Below are positions 1 through 4,742 of a stretch of DNA of 5,728 bases, piece by piece. Under the pieces are notes generated by a model. That model did not search any database, was not told the origin of the DNA, and saw nothing but the letters and a program-made list of their open reading frames with translations. The first letter of the stretch is position 1; every line of letters starts with the position of its first letter. The translations under genes and the position numbers were made by a program. Source of the stretch: Candidatus Poribacteria bacterium (GTDB lineage Bacteria > Poribacteria > WGA-4E > WGA-3G); the NCBI GenBank assembly GCA_028824575.1, contig JAPPDN010000615.1:1-5728 (forward strand). The letters are read 5' to 3'.

Positions 1-2
1 AA

Positions 3-1676
3 TTCAGTTTACCCGAGGGTGCGAAAGCACGTCTGGGCAAAGGGAGTGTAGGAGAGGTAACATATTCTCCGGACGGTTTGTTACTCGCGGTAGGAAGTCG
101 GGCAGGTATTTGGCTGTATGATACCAAAACATACGAAGAAGTTACATTTTTCACTGGGGATATGGACTGGGTTTATAGTGTAGCCTTCAGCCCAGATGGA
201 CAGACGCTTGCCAGTGCGGGTCTGAACGAGGATCGCGGGGTGGTAAGTTTCTGGAACATTGCGACGGGCAGGGTCACAATGACACGCACTGATTACCTCC
301 GTGGTGTCAGTAGTGTAGCGTTTGGTCCCGATGGTTCGCTGTTTGCCAGTGGGGATTATGAGGGGAGAGTTCGTTTGTGGGACCTTAAAAAGAGTGGTAA
401 CATCAAAGCAACAGTCACCGGACATATCGGCGGTGTCAGTACTGTATCGCTCAGTCCAGATGGCAAGACGCTTGCCAGTGGAAGTCTGAACCGGAGATAT
501 GGGGTGTTGCGTTTGCGGGACGTTGCGACGCGTTCAACGAAAGCGACAGTTACCGGACATATCGGCGGTGTCATTAGTGTAGCCTTCAGCCCAGACAGTT
601 CGACACTTGCCAGTGCGGGTGGGTGGTTGGACGATACGGTTCGTTTGTGGGACGTTGCAACGGGCGCGGCGAAAGCGACACTCACCGGGCATATCGGCGG
701 TGTCAATAGTGTAGCCTTCAGTCCGGATGGCAAGACGCTCGCCAGTGGTGGCGGAGATATAGACCAGACAATTCGTTTGTGGGATGTCGAGACGGGTATC
801 GTAAAAGCCACGCTCATCGGGCATACAGGGGGCGTTAATAGTATAGCCTTCAGCCCAGACGGTTCGACACTTGCCAGTGCGGGTGGGTGGTTGGACGATA
901 CGGTTCATTTGTGGGACGTTGCGACAGGTGCGTTGAAAGCGACACTCACTGGGCATACAGAGGAAGTCAGTTGTTTATCGTTCAGTCCGAATGGTTCGAC
1001 GCTCGCCAGTGGGAGTCGGGACCAGATAATTCGTTTGTGGGACGTTGCGACAGGTAGGTTCAAAGCGAGGCTTACTGGGCATACGAGTTGGATCAGTAGT
1101 GTAGCCTTCAGCCCAGATGGCCAGACGCTTGCCAGTGGGAGTGGGGACAGAACAATTCGTGTCTGGGACGTTGCGACAGGTGCGCTAAAAGCGACACTCA
1201 CTGGACATACGGGCGGTGTCAATAGTGTAGCCTTCAGCCCAGATGGACAGACGCTCGCCAGCGGGAGTCGGGACCAGACGTTGCGTTTGTGGAACATCGG
1301 GACGTGGGCAGTCAAAGCCACGCTTACTGGGCATACAGGCGATGTCAATAGTGTAGCCTTCAGCCCAGATGGTTCAATGCTTGCCAGTGGGGGTAACGAC
1401 AGAAGAGTTCGCGTGTGGGACGTTGCGACGGGTGCGATCAAAGCCACATGGCGGAAGCATGGAAACGATGTCAGCAGCGTAGCGTTCAGTTCGGATAGTT
1501 CAATGCTTGCCAGTGGGAGTCGGGATCAGACAGTGCTACTGTGGGACATTCGGACTGGTGCGTTGAAAACGACACTCACTGGGCATACGGGTCGGGTCAA
1601 TAGTGTAGCGTTCAGTCCGAATGGTTTGACGCTTGCCAGTGGGAGTCGGGATCAGACAGTGCTGCTGTGGAATTGA
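3..1676 (+). CDS. WD40-repeat beta-propeller protein, 5'-partial
   Basis: This is a WD40 repeat protein, a scaffold fold used for protein-protein contacts; no enzymatic domain is visible. The frame is open from position 3 with no stop, and the residues before the first possible start (TTG at 78) already belong to a repeat (GEVTYSPDG, near 51-77). The true start is therefore upstream of the window, and the TTG should not be used. Thirteen repeats follow the pattern SVAFSPDG, TLASGS, D-T-RLWD, ATG, KATLTGHT. The last repeat ends at LLWN and lacks its fourth strand; the N-terminal piece FSLPEGAKARLGKG could supply it in 'velcro' closure. Thirteen or fourteen blades would suit two seven-bladed propellers, but this is inferred. 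No signal peptide can be judged because the N-terminus is missing. The stop is TGA at 1674-1676; similar proteins may continue past the last blade, so a truncated C-terminus is possible. The partner is unknown. Confidence 0.93.
   Translation, partial: FSLPEGAKARLGKGSVGEVTYSPDGLLLAVGSRAGIWLYDTKTYEEVTFFTGDMDWVYSVAFSPDGQTLASAGLNEDRGVVSFWNIATGRVTMTRTDYLRGVSSVAFGPDGSLFASGDYEGRVRLWDLKKSGNIKATVTGHIGGVSTVSLSPDGKTLASGSLNRRYGVLRLRDVATRSTKATVTGHIGGVISVAFSPDSSTLASAGGWLDDTVRLWDVATGAAKATLTGHIGGVNSVAFSPDGKTLASGGGDIDQTIRLWDVETGIVKATLIGHTGGVNSIAFSPDGSTLASAGGWLDDTVHLWDVATGALKATLTGHTEEVSCLSFSPNGSTLASGSRDQIIRLWDVATGRFKARLTGHTSWISSVAFSPDGQTLASGSGDRTIRVWDVATGALKATLTGHTGGVNSVAFSPDGQTLASGSRDQTLRLWNIGTWAVKATLTGHTGDVNSVAFSPDGSMLASGGNDRRVRVWDVATGAIKATWRKHGNDVSSVAFSSDSSMLASGSRDQTVLLWDIRTGALKTTLTGHTGRVNSVAFSPNGLTLASGSRDQTVLLWN
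51..1673 (+). repeat. Tandem WD40-coding DNA repeats, 13 units
   Basis: Taking the codon just before the S-V-A-F-type strand as the anchor, units start near 51, 174, 309, 438, 573, 705, 837, 969, 1095, 1221, 1347, 1473 and 1599. The period is 123-135 bp in the first part, exactly 132 bp for three units (573 to 969), then exactly 126 bp (42 codons) for five steps (969 to 1599). The regular 3' units and their high nucleotide identity suggest recent amplification or homogenisation, whereas the first three or four are more diverged. The longer units carry a loop insertion of two or more residues between the second and third strands (for example GGWLDDT). Confidence 0.9.
581..922 (+). repeat. Near-identical non-adjacent WD40 segments (581-658 and 845-922)
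   Basis: Positions 581-658 and 845-922 match over 78 bp with only two differences (597 versus 861, and 643 versus 907, the latter changing Arg to His in RLWD/HLWD). The copies are 264 bp apart, two units, and both encode the loop insertion GGWLDDT. The unit between them carries a different loop (GGDIDQT). Duplication of a two-unit block or gene conversion would explain this. The match stops at 659/923. Confidence 0.85.
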
Positions 1677-1688
1677 ACGCATTCGTCG

Positions 1689-1768
1689 GATATGCCACCG
1701 CTAATCTGGTTCGGACCGGGCAGCCATTTCTCCGAGTGTCCTCCAAATGGGGTAACCGATATGATTGA
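1689..1768 (+). pseudogene. Relic of a PhyH-family dioxygenase gene
   Basis: Directly after the WD40 stop lies a scrap of a PhyH-like gene. The 17 bases at 1716-1732 (ccgggcagccatttctc) are identical to 3055-3071 in the intact PhyH gene, and the homology continues to 1760: by hand count 35 of 45 positions match. In the frame of 1716 it reads PGSHFSECPPNG, against PGSHFSGCSPNG in the intact protein, which is the conserved PGSH segment of the family. At 1760-1769 the ten bases tatgattgag equal 3352-3361, the very end of the intact gene (Tyr-Asp-stop), but in another frame, as if about 250 bp were lost between. GATATG at 1689 also recurs at 3019, but homology upstream of 1714 is weak. The HxD motif and the distal His are absent and there is no start, so it cannot be a working oxygenase. 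Confidence is high for the core and lower for both ends. Confidence 0.72.
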
Positions 1769-1802
1769 GGTTTTTAGGATTTTTTCCATCATATTTTTCT
1801 TA
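1759..1802 (+). terminator. Weak AT-rich terminator-like hairpin
   Basis: The arms atatgat (1759-1765) and atcatat (1788-1794) are perfect reverse complements. After one mismatch the stem can continue with 1767-1770 against 1783-1786 (two Watson-Crick and two G-T pairs), leaving a loop of about 12 bases. A T-rich stretch follows (tttttctt, 1795-1802). It could end transcription of the WD40 gene, but the stem is AT-rich and may be weak. Confidence 0.35.
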
Positions 1803-1835
1803 TCAAACTCATGTTAGATTAATAACCTTATAACT

Positions 1836-1842
1836 AAAGGAG
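1836..1842 (+). promoter_or_regulatory. Ribosome binding site of the superoxide dismutase gene
   Basis: AAAGGAG lies six bases before the ATG at 1849, a strong Shine-Dalgarno match that fixes this start and hence the signal peptide. The leader upstream (about 1770-1835) is AT-rich and probably holds the promoter, but no convincing -35/-10 pair could be assigned. Confidence 0.8.
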
Positions 1843-1848
1843 CTAACA

Positions 1849-2424
1849 ATGAAAACGCGTTTAATGTCTATTGGTATAAAGTCAGTATGTTTCCTATTGA
1901 TCAGTGTTTCGATCCTATTGATGGGTTGCGAGCGGGTTCAGCAACAGGCGGGCGTTCTTCCAACGGCACCCGCAGAACAAGCACACGCCGTGATTGGTTC
2001 ATTGAACGACAGTGGCGTAACCGGAATGGCAGTTTTCACACAAAACGGCGACCAAATCACGTTCACGGCTGAAATCCAAGGCGCGTCCCCCGGTCTGCAC
2101 GCTATTCATATCCACGCATACGGTGATTGCAGCGCGCCCGACGGGACATCCGCTGGCGGCCACTGGAATCCCACTGATGTTGCACACGGGAAGTGGGGAG
2201 AAGGTGAGTTTCATCTTGGGGATATCGGCAACATCACTGTCGGCGAAGATGGAACCGGTCGTATTACATTGACGACAGATCTCTGGGAAATCGGCACCGG
2301 TTCTGACGTAGATGTCGTCGGCAAAGGTATCATTGTCCATGCTGATGCGGACGATTTCGTCTCGCAACCTTCGGGGGCTGCGGGCGCGCGTATCGCGTGC
2401 GGTGTCATCGTATTAACGGAATAG
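1849..2424 (+). CDS. sodC: Cu/Zn superoxide dismutase, predicted lipoprotein
   Basis: This enzyme converts superoxide to O2 and hydrogen peroxide using a Cu/Zn centre. The 191-residue product starts with a lipoprotein signal: a short basic N-terminus, a hydrophobic stretch (about 13-25) and the lipobox L24-M-G-C27, so the mature protein is probably lipid-anchored at Cys27 outside the cytoplasm. The family signature HIHAYGDC follows. By spacing, the copper ligands are His87, His89, His105 (bridging) and His164; the zinc ligands are His105, His113, His122 and Asp125. Cys94 and Cys184 match the conserved disulphide, and Arg181 in GARIACGV matches the active-site arginine. All key residues are present, so it should be active. 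Length fits a bacterial SodC plus signal and a short linker (about 28-45). It stands alone, with 172 bp before and 132 bp after it. A protective role against extracytoplasmic superoxide is inferred from family knowledge. Confidence 0.95.
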   Translation: MKTRLMSIGIKSVCFLLISVSILLMGCERVQQQAGVLPTAPAEQAHAVIGSLNDSGVTGMAVFTQNGDQITFTAEIQGASPGLHAIHIHAYGDCSAPDGTSAGGHWNPTDVAHGKWGEGEFHLGDIGNITVGEDGTGRITLTTDLWEIGTGSDVDVVGKGIIVHADADDFVSQPSGAAGARIACGVIVLTE

Positions 2425-2469
2425 GACTTACGCAAAATTCCTTCCTTTCCTCACAGCATCGGAAGATTA

Positions 2470-2506
2470 GAAGGATGGAAGCGTGGAAGGCGGATTTCCA
2501 TCCTTC
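2470..2506 (+). repeat. Purine/pyrimidine inverted repeat, possible terminator
   Basis: In the 132-bp gap after the superoxide dismutase gene, gaaggatggaa (2470-2480) and ttccatccttc (2496-2506) form a perfect 11-bp inverted repeat with a 15-base loop. The flanks are strikingly strand-biased: purine-rich from 2461 to 2493 and pyrimidine-rich at 2439-2453 and 2495-2524, with ggaag/cttcc-type words repeated several times. It could terminate sodC or be a copy of a dispersed intergenic repeat. The tail is C/T-rich rather than a clean T run, so a classic terminator is not certain. Confidence 0.5.
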
Positions 2507-2542
2507 CTCTCCTTTCATCCTTTCAACCCAATATTTGCTTTG

Positions 2543-2548
2543 AAGGAG
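2543..2548 (+). promoter_or_regulatory. Ribosome binding site of the first PhyH gene
   Basis: AAGGAG lies eight bases before the ATG at 2557, which supports that start over any internal one. Confidence 0.75.
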
Positions 2549-2556
2549 TACTGAAA

Positions 2557-3360
2557 ATGTCAAAAGCCCTCTCACTTGTGGCACATAACGACTTAGAGAG
2601 CCAAGTCGAAGCCTTGGAAAGAGACGGTTATGTCTACTTCCCCAGCGTGCTTAATACTGAGGAAGTCGCCGAATTGCGAGCCACTATGGATCGATTAGAG
2701 ACGATCCCAGAGTGTTTGGATCGGCATCAAACGCCTCAAAATGGCGACGGATTCCTCAATAAAATCATTAACAACTCGTTTAATCGCGATCCTCTATATC
2801 TCCAATTCCTTGATAAATCACCGATTATTGAAGTTGCTGAAGCGACGCACGGTGAGGATTGTCATTGCATCGGTATGCAATCATGGATAACAGGACCCGG
2901 CCGTCCAGATCAGGGGTTACACACGGATTGGCTGCCCATCAGTCTACCAGCAGATGTGCGTTCTGATCCACGCGTTAAAGTCCCGATTTTCATTACCACC
3001 GCGCATTACTATCTCAATGATATGTACGAGGAATTGGGTCCGACGAAGTTTGTGCCGGGCAGCCATTTCTCAGGATGCTCTCCAAACGGCGCAACTGAGT
3101 GGAACAACCGGACAGAAGAGAGTATCTTATGCAATGCGGGGGATGTGGTGCTTTTCCGCAGCGAAGTCTGGCATCGTGGCTCTGCCAACACGAGTGACGA
3201 GACGCGTTACCTCTTACAGGTCCACTATGCCAATCGGATGATTACACAGAAATACCCGCCTTATTTGAACAAATTTCAGTTTGATCAATCAATCCTCGCG
3301 CAAACGAACCCTCAACAGAGACGGCTCCTCGGCGATCATCGACCCAGCAATTATGATTGA
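2557..3360 (+). CDS. PhyH-family Fe(II)/2-oxoglutarate dioxygenase (first copy)
   Basis: This is a 267-residue cytoplasmic oxygenase of the phytanoyl-CoA dioxygenase (PhyH) family, which typically uses Fe(II), 2-oxoglutarate and O2 to hydroxylate a small molecule. The N-terminus has the usual opening (LERDGYVYFPSVLNTEEV, about 20-37). The iron site is the HxD motif His122-Thr-Asp124 in GLHTDWL plus the distal His206 in EVWHRGS; Arg217, eleven residues later, fits the 2-oxoglutarate-binding arginine. The PGSHFSG segment (167-173) is a family hallmark. Length is normal and nothing essential is missing. A Cys-rich stretch (DCHC, 101-104) lies before the HxD strand. The substrate cannot be told; family members act on acyl-CoAs, ectoine, antibiotics and other metabolites, so no gene name is given. 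It is followed after 17 bp by a second PhyH gene. A fragment of a close relative lies at 1689-1768. Confidence 0.92.
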   Translation: MSKALSLVAHNDLESQVEALERDGYVYFPSVLNTEEVAELRATMDRLETIPECLDRHQTPQNGDGFLNKIINNSFNRDPLYLQFLDKSPIIEVAEATHGEDCHCIGMQSWITGPGRPDQGLHTDWLPISLPADVRSDPRVKVPIFITTAHYYLNDMYEELGPTKFVPGSHFSGCSPNGATEWNNRTEESILCNAGDVVLFRSEVWHRGSANTSDETRYLLQVHYANRMITQKYPPYLNKFQFDQSILAQTNPQQRRLLGDHRPSNYD

Positions 3361-3377
3361 GAAGCACCTAAGACACC

Positions 3378-4205
3378 ATGGACATACAACGGACGAGCGA
3401 TCAGATTGAATTTTACCGTGAAAATGGATTCCTAATTATTGACGATTTCCTGCAAGGTACCGAGTTGTCGTTGTGGCAGGATGCTGTTGATGAGGCCATC
3501 ACACAACATGTAGGGCGTGACGATGCTTATCACAATCAAAGCGGAGGAAACAGTTACTACGAGAACGTCTTCATTCAATGCGTCAATTTGTGGAAGACGA
3601 GTGAGAAGATTAAACAGTTGATTCTTAATCCTGAGTTAGGTAAACTGGCAACAGATCTCGCTGGCACTTCGGGTGTGCGATTATATCACGACCACGCCAT
3701 GGTTAAGCAACCGTGGGCAAATCCGACGAACTTCCATGTTGATAATCCATACGACCCCTTCTACTCACATCAGGCAATCATGTTCTGGGTAGCACTCGAC
3801 GATACAACGGTTCAGAACGGGTGTTTGTATTTTCTCCCCGGCACACATAAGACGAGCGGTTTTGAGGTTGGCGGGAGTCTCGGACAGGTTGGCATCGGTG
3901 AACTGTTCCGCGAATATCCACAATGGGCAGAGATTGAACCCTACGCCGCTGAGATGAAAGCGGGAGCCGGCGTATTCATCAGCGGGATGGTCGCGCATGC
4001 AGCAGGACCGAATATGACGACGCGCCCCCGGCGTGCGTTTGCGATGCTCTTTATGCCGGAGGATGCCACATTCAACGGAAAGAAAAGCGCGTTGCCCGAT
4101 GAAGTGGTCGCGAAATTGAAGACCGGTGACGTGTTGGCGGACGATGCGCATCTGCCATTGGTTTTCTCATATCGAAACGGTAGCACACTATCAAATCAGT
4201 CTTAA
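3378..4205 (+). CDS. PhyH-family Fe(II)/2-oxoglutarate dioxygenase (second, divergent copy)
   Basis: This second, 275-residue PhyH-family oxygenase is clearly different from its neighbour. It opens with FYRENGFLIIDDFL (12-25), the standard start of the family. The iron ligands are His120-Val-Asp122 in NFHVDNPYD and His207 in MVAHAAGP; Arg218 (in RPRRAF) sits eleven residues after the distal His, as in the first copy, and probably binds 2-oxoglutarate. The hallmark segment reads NGCLYFLPGTHKTSG, with PGTH in place of PGSH. The fold is complete and an active enzyme is expected; the substrate is unknown. It follows the first PhyH gene by 17 bp and precedes a small lipoprotein by 29 bp, so co-transcription is likely. 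Only a poor Shine-Dalgarno-like sequence precedes the ATG (gagaag at about 3360-3365, rather far away), which suggests translation helped by the upstream gene. Two such low-identity enzymes side by side probably have different substrates or act on successive steps; that is inference. Confidence 0.92.
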   Translation: MDIQRTSDQIEFYRENGFLIIDDFLQGTELSLWQDAVDEAITQHVGRDDAYHNQSGGNSYYENVFIQCVNLWKTSEKIKQLILNPELGKLATDLAGTSGVRLYHDHAMVKQPWANPTNFHVDNPYDPFYSHQAIMFWVALDDTTVQNGCLYFLPGTHKTSGFEVGGSLGQVGIGELFREYPQWAEIEPYAAEMKAGAGVFISGMVAHAAGPNMTTRPRRAFAMLFMPEDATFNGKKSALPDEVVAKLKTGDVLADDAHLPLVFSYRNGSTLSNQS

Positions 4206-4222
4206 AGCGAAAACTAAATATC

Positions 4223-4227
4223 AGGAG
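4223..4227 (+). promoter_or_regulatory. Ribosome binding site of the small lipoprotein gene
   Basis: AGGAG lies seven bases before the ATG at 4235. It supports this start and shows that this short gene is probably translated. Confidence 0.7.
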
Positions 4228-4234
4228 TTTTCTC

Positions 4235-4639
4235 ATGTTGAGCGCAAATGTAAATGGGAAAATTATCGTGTTGACTCTATCAATGCTATTATTTCTTACC
4301 GCTTGTGGTAGCGATATCGATGTCGATTATCTTGGGGACTCCTATCCACCTACTTCTCATGTGGATGTTTACTTTTCAGAAGATGGTATAACCGAAGGCT
4401 ATCTGGTGATAGGACATGATACTGCAGATGGAGGGGACACAGAGGCGTTACAAGAAACGTTAATAGAGAAGGCACGCGAGAGTGGTGCTGATGGAATCAT
4501 ATTTGAAGGGTTCGATCGGGTAGAGACCGGAGAACAAACCATAGTCAATGATATAGGGGACACAAGTATCGTCAACACGAAAACCAAAAGCGTATTACAG
4601 GTCAAAGCGATTTTTATCAAATACAACAAAAATCTATAA
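4235..4639 (+). CDS. Small predicted lipoprotein of unknown function
   Basis: I do not recognise a named family for this 134-residue protein. It begins with a clear lipoprotein signal: Lys9, a hydrophobic stretch (10-21) and the lipobox L21-T-A-C24, so it should be lipid-anchored outside the cytoplasm. The mature part is about 111 residues and acidic at its start (DIDVDYLGD). It has one compact alpha/beta-looking domain: a strand (VDVYF, GYLVIGHD), a helix (EALQETLIEKARESGA), a strand (DGIIFEGF) and a final strand (LQVKAIFIKY). A helix ending in 'A-x-x-x-GAD' followed by a hydrophobic strand recalls small outer-membrane lipoprotein domains such as RcsF or DUF4156, but this is only a loose analogy of pattern. 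No catalytic motif or Cys pair is seen beyond the lipobox Cys. It is 29 bp behind the second PhyH gene and probably in the same transcript. The good ribosome binding site and coherent lipoprotein layout make it a real gene. Confidence 0.8.
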   Translation: MLSANVNGKIIVLTLSMLLFLTACGSDIDVDYLGDSYPPTSHVDVYFSEDGITEGYLVIGHDTADGGDTEALQETLIEKARESGADGIIFEGFDRVETGEQTIVNDIGDTSIVNTKTKSVLQVKAIFIKYNKNL

Positions 4640-4742
4640 GACGTTGGGGGCGACAGATGGCGTGCTTGCAGAATGCACGTCAATCTAAGAGGCGTCATAA
4701 TTTTTCTAACTTGTGGGTCAAGATTTTCAAAACAGATCCGAA

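Noticed and set aside
78..80. TTG at 78 as the start of the WD40 gene
   Set aside because: The frame is open to the window edge and the preceding residues already belong to a WD40 repeat, so the gene is 5'-partial.
356..1447. Long open frames on the minus strand opposite the WD40 repeats (356-817, 534-956, 905-1447)
   Set aside because: They arise from the regular codon pattern of the repeats, are themselves repetitive, have no ribosome binding site and resemble no real protein.
1765..1834. Possible -35/-10 promoter for sodC (TTGAGG at 1765, TAGATT at 1815)
   Set aside because: The elements cannot be paired at a usual spacing with good matches, and AT-rich DNA gives many such hits by chance.
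4660..4680. Small hairpin cgtgc/gcacg between the lipoprotein and membrane protein genes
   Set aside because: Only five Watson-Crick pairs with a nine-base loop and no T run directly after it; too weak to call a terminator.
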